Assembly: GCA_905205975.1 (NCBI GenBank)
Contig: CAJLFQ010000003.1
Span: 5,456-69,455, forward strand
DNA length: 64,000 bases
Reading direction: 5' to 3'
Source: an uncultured Eubacteriales bacterium
Lineage (GTDB): Bacteria; Bacillota; Clostridia; Oscillospirales; QAMX01
The first letter of the stretch is position 1; every line of letters begins with the position of its first letter. Positions 36,063 to 44,775 of this stretch are shown here, in pieces. The translations under genes were made by a program, and so were the position numbers. Under the pieces are notes generated by a model. The model had not been told where the DNA came from. It worked only from the letters and a program-made list of their open reading frames with translations, and searched no databases.

Positions 36063-36893
36063 ATGAGACGCTTTTTCCAGAATAAAGCCGTGGTGATTGC
36101 CTTGATTCTGATTGCTGTGGTTCTGTTGGCGTCCGCTGCGCTTTCGATTTTTGCGAAGGGAACGTCGCTGCCATACCGGATTGCAAATGCCATTGTATCG
36201 CCTTTCCAAAAGGGGTTCACCGCCGCCAAAAACGGCGTCGCATCGTTCTGGGACGCCCATACAAAATATGACGCGCTGCTCAAGGAAAATGAGGCGCTGA
36301 AGGATGAATTGCGGGCAGTCAAAGAACTGATCGGCGATGCGGCGCGTTACCGCAGCGAAAATGAAACGCTGCGGGCGCTGCTCGATATCCGCAAACAGTA
36401 TGCGAACCTGACCATCGATACGGCATCGGTCATAGCATGGAATGATACGGCTTGGTCGTCTGTTTTTACCATCAACAAAGGCACGCGTGACGGGGTTCAG
36501 AAGGGATGCTGCGTGATGACGAAAGACGGCGTTGCAGGCGTGGTCACACAAGCCGAATCGACTACGGCGGAGGTTCGATCCGTCGTGGATTCGCGTTTCA
36601 GCGCCGGCGCGTGGATTCCGTCGACCGGTTTGTTCGCACAGGCAAGCGGCGATTTCCGCCTGATGAAAAACGGCCGCCTGTGCCTGGAACTGATTCCGCT
36701 CAACAGCGCCGTCAAAGCGGGGGACCGCGTCGTGACATCCGGCGTCGGCGGCGTTTTTCCGCCGGAGCTTGTCATTGGTGAGGTTTCCGCAGTCCAAACG
36801 GCGCCGGACGGCATGACCTTGTATGCCGAAGTGACTCCGTCAGCATTGCTGGAACAGATGCAGCAGGTGTTTGTCGTGCTTGCTTTTGAGTAG
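36063..36893 (+). CDS. mreC: Rod shape-determining protein MreC
   Basis: A 276-residue protein with one N-terminal membrane helix (VIALILIAVVLLASAALSIF), a coiled coil (about residues 65-105) and a beta-barrel domain (about 115-276) that scaffolds the elongation machinery. The ATG at 36063 follows GAGGTG. mreD follows after 14 bases. No mreB gene precedes it. Confidence 0.93.
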   Translation: MRRFFQNKAVVIALILIAVVLLASAALSIFAKGTSLPYRIANAIVSPFQKGFTAAKNGVASFWDAHTKYDALLKENEALKDELRAVKELIGDAARYRSENETLRALLDIRKQYANLTIDTASVIAWNDTAWSSVFTINKGTRDGVQKGCCVMTKDGVAGVVTQAESTTAEVRSVVDSRFSAGAWIPSTGLFAQASGDFRLMKNGRLCLELIPLNSAVKAGDRVVTSGVGGVFPPELVIGEVSAVQTAPDGMTLYAEVTPSALLEQMQQVFVVLAFE

Positions 36894-36907
36894 GAGGCGT
36901 TGCGCAA

Positions 36908-37435
36908 ATGAACCTGATCCGAAAAGACTGGATCGTGAAAACGCTGGCGTATGCCTTGCTTCTTGTTTTGATCGCGGCATTGGAAACATCTGTTTTGTCC
37001 GGCTGGCGTATTTTCGGAGCCGCGCCGGAGCTGCTGGTGTTTATTGCGGCGGCTGCGGCCGTCTATGAAGGCCCTGTCGCTGCCGTGCTGTGCGGTTTTT
37101 TTGCCGGACTGCTGCTGGATGGGCTGGGTACCGGCAGCCTCTGGTGGAATACGGTCGCGCTGACCGGTATGACTGCGGTTATCTGGGCGGTTTCTCCGCT
37201 GATCTTTCGCCGCAGGGTTTTGACCGTGATGATGTGGGGCGCGCTGATGCAGTTTCTCTGTGAGTTTGCCCGCTTTTTCATTACGCTGTATCTCTTTTCA
37301 AAATCCGGCCTGTCGCCGGTCGTGACGGTGATCCTGCCGCGTCTGCTCTACTCGGCTGCACTGTCGCCGCTGGTGATTCTGCCGACGGCTTTCCTGTACA
37401 AACGCTATACCCAAGAGCCGTCTATTTTTCGCTGA
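36908..37435 (+). CDS. mreD: Rod shape-determining protein MreD
   Basis: A 175-residue polytopic protein with five or six helices (first ALLLVLIAALETSVLSGWRIFG). Sequence similarity among MreD proteins is low, so the call leans on size, topology and its place between mreC and a class B penicillin-binding protein. AGGAGG precedes the ATG. Confidence 0.85.
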   Translation: MNLIRKDWIVKTLAYALLLVLIAALETSVLSGWRIFGAAPELLVFIAAAAAVYEGPVAAVLCGFFAGLLLDGLGTGSLWWNTVALTGMTAVIWAVSPLIFRRRVLTVMMWGALMQFLCEFARFFITLYLFSKSGLSPVVTVILPRLLYSAALSPLVILPTAFLYKRYTQEPSIFR

Positions 37436-37464
37436 AGAACATACATCAAAGGAGGTGAACCGCC

Positions 37465-39507
37465 ATGCCCCGAACAAAGCATACCTTCTGGCGTATCTGC
37501 TTGGTTGGATTGATGGCACTGACCCTGACAGCAACCATGGCGGTGCGCCTGCTTCGCTTGCAGCTGGCAGCCCCCGCGGAGACGAAAACCAATGGCGGTG
37601 CGCAGAAAACGACGCTTTACACAAGAATCATTCCGGCTGCGCGCGGAGAAATTCTGGATCGCTACGGTCGGAAGCTGGTCGCCAACCGCATTTCCTATCA
37701 GCTGACCTTTGATTATCTCCTTTGGAGCAAGTCCAGACAAAACGATGTCCTGATGGCGCTGACAGAGTTGTGCGGTTCCTACGGGCTGACGTACGAAGAC
37801 CATCTGCCGCTGACCGCAGACGGAACGGCATATCAAACCGACCGCTCCGGAGAAGACGCCATGGACAAGCGTCTGAATCAATTTTTGCAGGCGCAGAAAT
37901 GGGCGGAGACGATGGAACCGGCAGAGCTGTTCCAAAAGCTCTGCCAACGCTACCGCATCGATGAAACGCTGACAGCAGAGACGGCAAGGACAATTGCGGG
38001 GATCCGCTTTGATCTGGAAACCGGCCGTTTTTCCACGCTGGAACCGTTTGTTTTCCTGAAAGAGATTCCGCTGGAACTGGCGATCTGCATCGGCGAACGC
38101 GCGGATGATTTGCCGGGTGTCCGTGCGGAAACAACCTATCAGCGCGAATATCAGACGATCTATGCGGCGCATACGCTGGGGCATCTGGGGCTGATCAATG
38201 CCGACGAATACGCGGAACTGGCAGATCAGGGCTATCGCTCCAACGACCGCGTCGGACGGGACGGTGCGGAAAAAGCGTTTGAATCCGATCTGCATGGCCG
38301 TGCCGGATATGAAAAACTGCGCCTGACTGCCGACGGGCACGTTGTTGACGTGCTGGAAGATCGCCCGGCCGAGGCAGGCAGCAACGTCATGCTGACGATC
38401 GATATCCGCCTGCAAGCTGCGGTGGAACGCGCTTTGGCGGAACAGATCGAGTTGATGGTTGCGGAAGGCGTGGAAGACCCGGAAAAACCACAGGACGTCG
38501 CAGGCGGCGCAGCGGTGGTCATTGATATCGCCACGGGCGATGTGCTGGCGGAAGCATCCTATCCGACCTATGATCTCTCGCGCTTCAACGAACTGTTCAA
38601 CGAGCTGAATGCGGACGAACGGACGCCCATGCTCAACCGGGCGGTCAGCGGCATCTATTCGCCGGGGTCGATCTTCAAGATGGTCACGTCGGTTGCGGGT
38701 TTGGAGCTCGGCATTATCACGCCGGAGACGGTGATTGAAGACACCGGCGTCTACCGCTTTTATCAGGACTATCAGCCATCCTGCTGGCTGTACAGCGCAT
38801 CTCGTATGACGCATGGCGATGAAACGGTCGTCACAGCGCTGCGCGACTCGTGCAACATCTTCTTCTTTGACGTCGGCCGCCGCATCGGCATCGAGCAGCT
38901 GGCGGAATATGCCCGCGTGTTCGGCTTTGGCGAATACACCGGGATTGAATTGAGCGGCGAGTCGCGCGGTTATGTCGCCTCGCCGGAATCCAAGAGAAAA
39001 CTGGAAGGTCGGCCGTGGGTCAACGGCGACACATTGGCGGCAGCCATCGGGCAGTCGTCCAACCTCTTCACGCCGCTGCAAATGGCCAATTACATCGCAA
39101 CCCTTGCCAATGGGGGAACGCGTTATGAAACCCATCTGCTGAAATATGTCTGCGCCAGCGACTATTCATCCGTCCTGTCTGCCACACAGTCGGTCATCGC
39201 CGGACGGGTGGAAATGTCGGAGCAGACCTACCAGACCGTGATGGAAGGTATGTCCGAAGTCACAGAGAACGGTACGGCAGCCGGCGCATTTAAGAACTAC
39301 CGGATTCACGTCGGTGGAAAAACCGGCTCGGCGCAGGTTTCTTCCGGTACGGCAAACAGCGTTTTTGCCGCATTTGCACCGTTTGATGAGCCGGAAATTG
39401 CCGTGGTTGTCGTTGTGGAACACGGCGGCTCCGGCAACCGGATTGCGCCGATTGCACGCAGCATCTTTGACGCATATTTCGCATTGAAAGAAACGTATCA
39501 ACGCTGA
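37465..39507 (+). CDS. mrdA: Penicillin-binding protein 2 (transpeptidase of the elongasome)
   Basis: A 680-residue class B penicillin-binding protein with an N-terminal membrane anchor (WRICLVGLMALTLTATMAV). The dimerisation domain occupies about residues 45-340. The catalytic motifs are intact: SIFK with Ser402, SCN near residue 462, and KTG at 619-621. It cross-links peptidoglycan during side-wall growth. AAAGGAGGTG lies before the ATG. rodA, its usual partner, is not in the window. Confidence 0.93.
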   Translation: MPRTKHTFWRICLVGLMALTLTATMAVRLLRLQLAAPAETKTNGGAQKTTLYTRIIPAARGEILDRYGRKLVANRISYQLTFDYLLWSKSRQNDVLMALTELCGSYGLTYEDHLPLTADGTAYQTDRSGEDAMDKRLNQFLQAQKWAETMEPAELFQKLCQRYRIDETLTAETARTIAGIRFDLETGRFSTLEPFVFLKEIPLELAICIGERADDLPGVRAETTYQREYQTIYAAHTLGHLGLINADEYAELADQGYRSNDRVGRDGAEKAFESDLHGRAGYEKLRLTADGHVVDVLEDRPAEAGSNVMLTIDIRLQAAVERALAEQIELMVAEGVEDPEKPQDVAGGAAVVIDIATGDVLAEASYPTYDLSRFNELFNELNADERTPMLNRAVSGIYSPGSIFKMVTSVAGLELGIITPETVIEDTGVYRFYQDYQPSCWLYSASRMTHGDETVVTALRDSCNIFFFDVGRRIGIEQLAEYARVFGFGEYTGIELSGESRGYVASPESKRKLEGRPWVNGDTLAAAIGQSSNLFTPLQMANYIATLANGGTRYETHLLKYVCASDYSSVLSATQSVIAGRVEMSEQTYQTVMEGMSEVTENGTAAGAFKNYRIHVGGKTGSAQVSSGTANSVFAAFAPFDEPEIAVVVVVEHGGSGNRIAPIARSIFDAYFALKETYQR

Positions 39508-39528
39508 TTTTGAGGAGGGCAGAACGAG

Positions 39529-40269
39529 ATGAAATTTGCCAATCTCTATGCCGTTGTCTCCGGCAAAGGCGGCACAGGCAAGACGACGGTCTGCGCAGCC
39601 GTCACCTCCGCGCTGTCGCAGCTGGGCCGCAGCGTCTGCGCCGTCGATTTGGACGTCGGGCTGCACAATCTGGATCTGGCACTCGGCTTGCAGGATCAAG
39701 CGATTTTCGACTTGGGCGATGTCGTCTCTGGGCGGACATCGCTGGAGAAAGCGCTGATTTCCCGCCCGGACCTGCCAAATCTATCAATTCTCGCGGCGCC
39801 TGCCGACGATACGGATCTGAAACAGACGGACCGCATGGAGGCCGTGCTGAAAACGCTGACCGACCGGTTTCAATACTGTTTCATGGATGCACCTGCCGGA
39901 ATCGGCAGCGGCTTTCAGATGGCGGCCCGCTATGCCGCACATGCGCTCGTTGTTTCCACGCCAGACACGCCGTGTATTTCCGATTCGGCGGCGGCGGCAG
40001 AACAGCTCTGCGAAATGGGGATTGAGGACGCCCGGCTTGTCGTCAACCGCGTTGTCCGCCGGATGATCCGCCGCCGGAATGCGTATAACATCGACGAATC
40101 CATGGACCGCGTCGGACTGCCGCTGGCAGGCATCGTTTTTGAAGACCGCGCGATCACAGCGGCGTTCAACCGCTGCCAGCCGCTGATGCTCACGGGGGAT
40201 AAAGCGGCAGCCGCTTTTCTGGACATTGCGAAGCGCCTGGAGGGCTTTCCGATCCGCCCGAAATTTTAG
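39529..40269 (+). CDS. minD: MinD-like P-loop ATPase (septum site)
   Basis: A 246-residue member of the MinD/ParA family with the deviant Walker A motif KGGTGKTT (Lys13 and Lys18). LDVGLHNLDLALGL and FMDAPAGIGSG complete the nucleotide site. It is about 20 residues shorter than usual MinD and ends IAKRLEGFPIRPKF, without the amphipathic membrane-targeting tail. minC does not precede it and minE does not follow. The position between PBP2 and mgsA supports the MinD call; function without MinC is unclear. Confidence 0.85.
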   Translation: MKFANLYAVVSGKGGTGKTTVCAAVTSALSQLGRSVCAVDLDVGLHNLDLALGLQDQAIFDLGDVVSGRTSLEKALISRPDLPNLSILAAPADDTDLKQTDRMEAVLKTLTDRFQYCFMDAPAGIGSGFQMAARYAAHALVVSTPDTPCISDSAAAAEQLCEMGIEDARLVVNRVVRRMIRRRNAYNIDESMDRVGLPLAGIVFEDRAITAAFNRCQPLMLTGDKAAAAFLDIAKRLEGFPIRPKF

Positions 40270-40297
40270 CGGACGCCATTTTTTTCGAGAATAAGAC

Positions 40298-40325
40298 TTG
40301 AAAAATCCGGAAAATACTGTATAAT
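40298..40325 (+). promoter_or_regulatory. Promoter of mgsA
   Basis: TTGAAA (40298-40303), 16-base spacer, TATAAT (40320-40325). Confidence 0.65.
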
Positions 40326-40397
40326 ATAAGGCAGAAGGCTTTAGACCAGTGCGGTGTGAAGATATCTGCACGGGTCGGGCAGAAACGGAGAACAACC

Positions 40398-40802
40398 ATG
40401 AACATAGCCCTGATTGCACACGATAAGAAAAAGGAACTGATGGTCCAGATCTGCATCGCATACTGCGGTATCTTGGCCAAACATAATATTTTTGCGACGG
40501 AAACAACCGGCAAACTGGTCGCAGAGGCGACTGGGCTGCGCGTTCACCGCTTTCTCTCCGGCGCCCAAGGCGGCGACCAGCAGATCGGCATGCGCATTGC
40601 CTACAACGAAATCGACATGGTTCTCTTTTTCCGCGACCCGCTGACGCCGGGGCCGGGCGAACCGGACGTCCATAACCTGCTCCGCCTGTGCGACATCCAT
40701 AATGTTCCGATTGCAACCAACGTCGCAACGGCAGAAGTCCTGATCCTCGGCATGAACCGCGGCGATCTGGACTGGCGCGATATCGTCAACCCGAAAAACT
40801 GA
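40398..40802 (+). CDS. mgsA: Methylglyoxal synthase
   Basis: A 134-residue enzyme that converts dihydroxyacetone phosphate to methylglyoxal and phosphate, a bypass of lower glycolysis under phosphate stress. The motif [12 protein letters not shown] and the segment [19 protein letters not shown], with TNVATAE near the end, contain the phosphate-binding and catalytic residues. The start is ATG at 40398 after ACGGAG; longer frames are not conserved. It has its own promoter. Confidence 0.95.
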   Translation: MNIALIAHDKKKELMVQICIAYCGILAKHNIFATETTGKLVAEATGLRVHRFLSGAQGGDQQIGMRIAYNEIDMVLFFRDPLTPGPGEPDVHNLLRLCDIHNVPIATNVATAEVLILGMNRGDLDWRDIVNPKN

Positions 40803-40828
40803 TTTTTTTTCGCCCAACGGGCAAAAAA
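40803..40828. repeat. Small hairpin with T-run before and A-run after
   Basis: GCCC-AAC-GGGC flanked by eight T on the left and seven A on the right. The order is opposite to that of an intrinsic terminator on either strand, but the flanks themselves can pair and lengthen the stem. Confidence 0.55.
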
Positions 40829-40842
40829 ATCCGCAAACCCTC

Positions 40843-40870
40843 TTGACTTTTCTCTGTGGTGTGCTATAAT
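40843..40870 (+). promoter_or_regulatory. Promoter of the rpmG-secE-nusG-rpl operon
   Basis: TTGACT (40843-40848), 16-base spacer, TATAAT (40865-40870). Confidence 0.8.
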
Positions 40871-40948
40871 AGTAGTACCTATAGAGAAAGGTCTTATTTT
40901 TTTGACCTTTTTTAGGGAGGCAAAACTTTAAGGAGGTGCCGTTAAATC

Positions 40949-41098
40949 ATGAGAGTCAGAATCACTCTCGCCTGCACGGAGTGCAAACAGCGGAACTATG
41001 ACACGATGAAAAACAAAAAGCATACCCCCGACCGGCTTGAGCGGAATAAGTACTGCAGATTCTGCCGCAAGCATACCCTGCACAGAGAGACAAAGTAA
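40949..41098 (+). CDS. rpmG: 50S ribosomal protein L33
   Basis: A 49-residue zinc-ribbon ribosomal protein. Both cysteine pairs are present (CTEC near residue 9 and CRFC near residue 36), so it is the zinc-binding C+ form. AAGGAGGTG stands before the ATG. It heads the secE-nusG-rplKAJL operon, the usual order in Firmicutes. Confidence 0.95.
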   Translation: MRVRITLACTECKQRNYDTMKNKKHTPDRLERNKYCRFCRKHTLHRETK

Positions 41099-41135
41099 TG
41101 TCTCGGCTGTCATGAATTGAGAAAGGGTGAAGAAA

Positions 41136-41432
41136 GTGGCGGATAAAGGCCAAACGGACAAGCTTGACGCAGCCGAACTGAAGCCTGCATCGAGCGGGAA
41201 AATCAGCAAGGATAAGAAAAAGCCGAACTTTTTTCAGCGGGTCGGAGCGCGGTTCAAGAAGTGGTTCAAAGAGCTGAAAAGCGAAGCGAAAAAAGTCACA
41301 TGGCCGACCTTCCATCAGGTCGTCAACAACACGCTGATTGTTTTTGCGATGGTGATCGTTGTCGGCGCAGTTATTCTGTTGGCGGATGTCGCTTTCAGAA
41401 ACGGCCTCGACCTGCTCATCAGCTTATTTTAG
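41136..41432 (+). CDS. secE: Preprotein translocase subunit SecE
   Basis: A 98-residue single-helix SecE. The conserved amphipathic stretch ELKSEAKKVTWPTFHQVVN precedes one membrane helix (TLIVFAMVIVVGAVILLAD). The start is read as GTG at 41136 since GAAAGGG is then 8 bases away; a GTG at 41127 sits too close to that site. It forms the SecYEG channel with SecY and SecG. Confidence 0.93.
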   Translation: MADKGQTDKLDAAELKPASSGKISKDKKKPNFFQRVGARFKKWFKELKSEAKKVTWPTFHQVVNNTLIVFAMVIVVGAVILLADVAFRNGLDLLISLF

Positions 41433-41463
41433 CGCTTAGCCGCTGAACAAAAGGAGAACCTTC

Positions 41464-42003
41464 ATGTCGGAAGAAGCGAAATGGTACGTCATCCACACCT
41501 ATTCCGGTTACGAGAACAAGGTGGCCAAGACAATTGAAAAAACCGTTGAGAACAGACATCTGGAAGAGCTCTTTCAGGATATCATGATCCCGACGGAAAA
41601 GGTTACCGAGATTCACGAAAACAAAGACGGCGACAAAACCGAGGTACAGGTCGAACGCAAGACTTATCCGGGTTATGTCATGGTCAAAATGGTGATGAAT
41701 GACGAGACGTGGCACGTTGTGCGCAACGTCCGCGGCGTGACCAGTTTCGTCGGTCCCGGCTCCAAACCGGTGCCCCTGTCTGAGGCGGAAGTCATTCGGC
41801 TGGGGGGCGAACGCTGCGTTGCTGCTGCGCCGTCCTATCAGGTGGGCGATATTGTCCGGATCTGCGAAGGTATGCTGGAGGGCTTCTCCGGCACCGTGGA
41901 GACGGTTTCACCGGACAGCACCAAGGTCAAGGTGAAGGTCATTATGTTCGGCCGCGAACAGGTCGTCGAGTTGGATACGGAACAGGTCGAACTTGACGCG
42001 TAA
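41464..42003 (+). CDS. nusG: Transcription termination/antitermination factor NusG
   Basis: A 179-residue NusG: NGN domain (KWYVIHTYSGYENKVAKTI; PGYVMVKMVM) and C-terminal KOW domain (YQVGDIVRICEGMLEGFSGT). It binds RNA polymerase and modulates pausing and Rho action. The ATG follows AAGGAG. Standard position between secE and rplK. Confidence 0.97.
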   Translation: MSEEAKWYVIHTYSGYENKVAKTIEKTVENRHLEELFQDIMIPTEKVTEIHENKDGDKTEVQVERKTYPGYVMVKMVMNDETWHVVRNVRGVTSFVGPGSKPVPLSEAEVIRLGGERCVAAAPSYQVGDIVRICEGMLEGFSGTVETVSPDSTKVKVKVIMFGREQVVELDTEQVELDA

Positions 42004-42022
42004 GCGTGCGCTTGCCGCATGC

Positions 42023-42047
42023 AAACTGTTTCCAGTTTTTTGTTTTT
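42023..42047 (+). terminator. Weak terminator or attenuator between nusG and rplK
   Basis: Stem AAACTG/CAGTTT (42023-42028 with 42033-42038) followed by TTTGTTTTTT-like sequence. Six base pairs predict partial termination only. Confidence 0.4.
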
Positions 42048-42074
42048 TACAATGTTAGGAGGTTACGCTAGACT

Positions 42075-42500
42075 ATGGCGCAAAAAGTAGTCGGTTATGT
42101 AAAATTCCAGATCAACGCCGGTAAGGCTGTCGCCGGTCCTCCGGTCGGCCCTGCTCTGGCGCCGCATGGCATCAGTCTTCCGAATTTTGTCAAGGAGTTC
42201 AACGAGCGTACAAAGGACAACATCGGCTTCAAAGTCCCGGTTGTTGTTACCATCTACGCGGACCGTTCGTTTACCTTCATCACGAAGTCGCCCCCGGCAG
42301 CAGCTCTGATTAAAAAGGCCTGCGGCATCGAGAGCGGTTCCGGCGTTCCGAACAAGACAAAGGTTGCCACCATCACGAAGGAAGATATCCGCAAGATCGC
42401 GGAAACGAAGATGAACGACCTGAACGCCAAAGATCTCGAAGGCGCAATGAGCATGATTGCGGGTACCTGCCGCAGCATGGGCGTTGTTGTCAAAGACTGA
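42075..42500 (+). CDS. rplK: 50S ribosomal protein L11
   Basis: A 141-residue L11 ([20 protein letters not shown] start, then [18 protein letters not shown]). It binds the GTPase-associated region of 23S rRNA. The ATG follows TAGGAGG by 9 bases. rplA follows after about 100 bases. Confidence 0.98.
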   Translation: MAQKVVGYVKFQINAGKAVAGPPVGPALAPHGISLPNFVKEFNERTKDNIGFKVPVVVTIYADRSFTFITKSPPAAALIKKACGIESGSGVPNKTKVATITKEDIRKIAETKMNDLNAKDLEGAMSMIAGTCRSMGVVVKD

Positions 42501-42604
42501 GCGGTTTCAGCTTTTGGAAAAAAGCTCTCCTGATATTAGCAGGGCAAAATTGCCCGAGCGGTGGGAGGATTATTCCGAAGTACCACTTTGAGGAGGAAAT
42601 GTAA

Positions 42605-43306
42605 GTGCACAGAGGTAAAAACTATCTTGCTAGCGTAAATACTTACGACAAGCAGAACCAATATGAACCGGATGAAGCGCTGAAGCTCGTCATCCAGAAC
42701 GCCAAGGCAAAATTTGACGAAACCGTCGAACTGCATATCCGCCTGGGCGTTGACTCCCGTCATGCTGACCAGCAGGTCAGAGGCGCGGTTGTCCTGCCGC
42801 ACGGCACGGGCAAAACCACGCGCGTCCTTGTCTTTGCACGCGATGCCAAGGCTGCTGAAGCTTTGGAAGCGGGCGCCGATCTTGTCGGTGCGGAAGACAT
42901 GGTCCAGAAAATCCAGAAAGAAAACTTCTTTGAGTTTGACGCCGTTGTCGCCACGCCTGATATGATGGGCGTTGTCGGCCGCATCGGTCGTATTCTCGGC
43001 CCGAAGGGTCTCATGCCGAACCCGAAAGCCGGCACCGTTACGCCGAACGTTGCACAGGCTGTCAAAGAACTCAAAGCCGGTAAAATCGAATACCGTCTCG
43101 ACAGAACGAATATCATTCACTGCCCGATCGGTAAGGTTTCTTTCGGCGCTGAAAAGCTGTCCGAAAACCTGCGCACGCTGACGAATGCAGTCGTCCGTGC
43201 CAAACCGGCAGCCGCCAAAGGTCAGTACATCCGCTCCTGCGTCGTTACCTCGACGATGGGCCCGGGCGTCAAGATCAGCACAGCGCGCGTTTCCGAAGTT
43301 CTCTAA
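42605..43306 (+). CDS. rplA: 50S ribosomal protein L1
   Basis: A 233-residue L1 protein ([20 protein letters not shown] start; [20 protein letters not shown] in the middle). L1 is a translational autoregulator in many bacteria; a short hairpin GGGCAA-AA-TTGCCC-like sequence at 42542-42555 precedes it but is not clearly an L1 site. The start is GTG at 42605 with GAGGAGG upstream. Confidence 0.97.
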   Translation: MHRGKNYLASVNTYDKQNQYEPDEALKLVIQNAKAKFDETVELHIRLGVDSRHADQQVRGAVVLPHGTGKTTRVLVFARDAKAAEALEAGADLVGAEDMVQKIQKENFFEFDAVVATPDMMGVVGRIGRILGPKGLMPNPKAGTVTPNVAQAVKELKAGKIEYRLDRTNIIHCPIGKVSFGAEKLSENLRTLTNAVVRAKPAAAKGQYIRSCVVTSTMGPGVKISTARVSEVL

Positions 43307-43355
43307 GATCATCCCAGCGTTTATCAGCGGCAGCAATGCCGTGGATAATAAATCA

Positions 43356-43520
43356 AAAGCCTTTTCCGAAGACAGCAGGTCGCTTCACAACGGAAACCCG
43401 TTCCGTGAAGGTGTAAACGTCCCTGCCGAGGAGAGAGCAGGTTTTTCAGAACCTAAGCGCTCCTCGCTCGTCCAGTCGGATCAGCGTGGAGCGCTCTTCA
43501 TATGATTCCGAAAAGGCTTT
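43356..43520 (+). promoter_or_regulatory. L10 leader (ribosomal protein L10 autoregulatory RNA)
   Basis: The stretch between rplA and rplJ is closed by an 11-bp outer helix, AAAGCCTTTTC with GAAAAGGCTTT (43356-43366/43510-43520). Inside it lie GACAGCAGGTCGC and CTGCCGAGGAGAG, the sequence features of the Firmicute L10 leader to which the L10-L12 complex binds. The helix ends 11 bases before the rplJ ribosome binding site, which fits translational or stability control. Confidence 0.8.
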
Positions 43521-43544
43521 ACCACACTATCGGAGGTGAAACTC

Positions 43545-44081
43545 ATGCCAACAAGCAAGGTCCTCGCAGAAAAACAGGCCGTTGTTGACGCTTTGGTTGA
43601 ACGCCTGAAGGGCGCTCAGTCCGGCGTTCTCTGCGAGTACAAGGGTATCACGGTTGAAGACGATACGGCGCTGCGCCGTGAGCTTCGCAAGGCCGGCGTC
43701 GAATACAGCGTTGTCAAGAACACGCTTCTGCGCCGCGCAGCGGACAACACCGGTCTCAACGAGATGGATCCCTTCCTCAACGGCACGACCGCACTGGCAA
43801 CCTCGGATTCCGATTTGACGGCTCCGGCCAGAATCCTGTCCGATTTCGTCAAGAAATCCAAGTCCAGCTTCGCGATCAAAGCCGGCATCCTCGAGGGTAA
43901 GGTCATTGACGTCGCAACCGTCGAAAAGCTTGCAGCACTGCCGTCCAAAGAGACGCTGCTGTCCATGCTTCTTTCCGCCCTCAACGGCAACATCCGCGGT
44001 CTCGCGGTCGCCCTCAACGCAATCGTTGAAAAGCAGACCGAACAGCCGGAAGCTCCGGCGGAAACCGCAGAAAACGCGTAA
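43545..44081 (+). CDS. rplJ: 50S ribosomal protein L10
   Basis: A 178-residue stalk-base protein (SKVLAEKQAVVDALVERLKG start; LCEYKGITVEDDTALRRELR). The ATG at 43545 has GGAGGTG 7 bases upstream. L10 carries L7/L12 dimers and represses its own operon through the leader upstream. Confidence 0.97.
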   Translation: MPTSKVLAEKQAVVDALVERLKGAQSGVLCEYKGITVEDDTALRRELRKAGVEYSVVKNTLLRRAADNTGLNEMDPFLNGTTALATSDSDLTAPARILSDFVKKSKSSFAIKAGILEGKVIDVATVEKLAALPSKETLLSMLLSALNGNIRGLAVALNAIVEKQTEQPEAPAETAENA

Positions 44082-44126
44082 TTTCCACACAAACATCAAC
44101 TCAAAAATTAACGGAGGTTATTGAAA

Positions 44127-44501
44127 ATGGCTAGCGAAAAAATCACGGCTATCATCGAGTCTGTCAAGGCTCTGACTGTTCTTGAGCTCTCCGAGCTCGT
44201 CCATGCGATCGAAGACGAATTTGGTGTTTCCGCCGCTGCACCGGTTGCAGTGATGGGCGCTGCTGCCGCCGCTCCGGCAGAAGAAGAAAAGACCGAATTC
44301 ACGCCGGTTCTCGCCGACTTCGGCGCAAAGAAGCTGGATGTCATCAAGGTCATCCGCGAACTCACCGGCCTGGGCCTCAAAGAAGCCAAGGAATTCGTCG
44401 AAAGCGCACCGAAGGCTGTCAAGGAAAACATCTCCAAGGACGAAGCCGAAGCCATCAAGACCAAGCTCGAAGAAGCTGGCGCCAAAGTCGAAATCAAGTA
44501 A
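44127..44501 (+). CDS. rplL: 50S ribosomal protein L7/L12
   Basis: A 124-residue stalk protein: N-terminal dimerisation part ([20 protein letters not shown]), Ala-rich hinge, C-terminal factor-binding domain ([20 protein letters not shown]). The ATG at 44127 follows GGAGG. The gene is followed by a strong terminator and not by rpoB. Confidence 0.98.
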   Translation: MASEKITAIIESVKALTVLELSELVHAIEDEFGVSAAAPVAVMGAAAAAPAEEEKTEFTPVLADFGAKKLDVIKVIRELTGLGLKEAKEFVESAPKAVKENISKDEAEAIKTKLEEAGAKVEIK

Positions 44502-44517
44502 TTTCAGCTTTTCTAAA

Positions 44518-44550
44518 ACGGTGCGGCCGCAATGGCCGCACCGTTTTTTT
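44518..44550 (+). terminator. Terminator of the ribosomal protein operon
   Basis: An 11-bp perfect stem (44518-44528 with 44534-44544), 5-base loop and seven T. Confidence 0.92.
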
Positions 44551-44716
44551 GATGCAAAGCACTTTTCTGTTCTATGTCATCGGTTGCGCGGTTCTGCCGC
44601 AGGGGATTCTGGTGGGTGTCCGAGTGATGCAAAGCGCGGGCACGCAAAAAGATGTTTTCATCGGAAGGTTGCCGTTCGCTGTCTGAACCGCGCAAAGAAA
44701 GTGACAAGCCGGTTCA

Positions 44717-44757
44717 GCAAACAAGCCGCCTGCTTCAAAAGCAGACGGCTTGTTTGC
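44717..44757 (-). terminator. Terminator of the SGNH hydrolase gene
   Basis: A 12-bp perfect stem (44717-44728 with 44746-44757) with an inner TGCT/AGCA helix. It lies just behind the minus-strand SGNH gene. Confidence 0.8.
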
Positions 44758-44775
44758 ATGATGATGTGACGGTGT

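Noticed and set aside
40803..40828. Intrinsic terminator behind mgsA
   Set aside because: The T run precedes and the A run follows the stem, the wrong order for termination on either strand.
44552..44686. 44-codon plus-strand frame directly behind the rplL terminator
   Set aside because: Its ATG follows the T run with no ribosome binding site, and the product matches nothing recognised.
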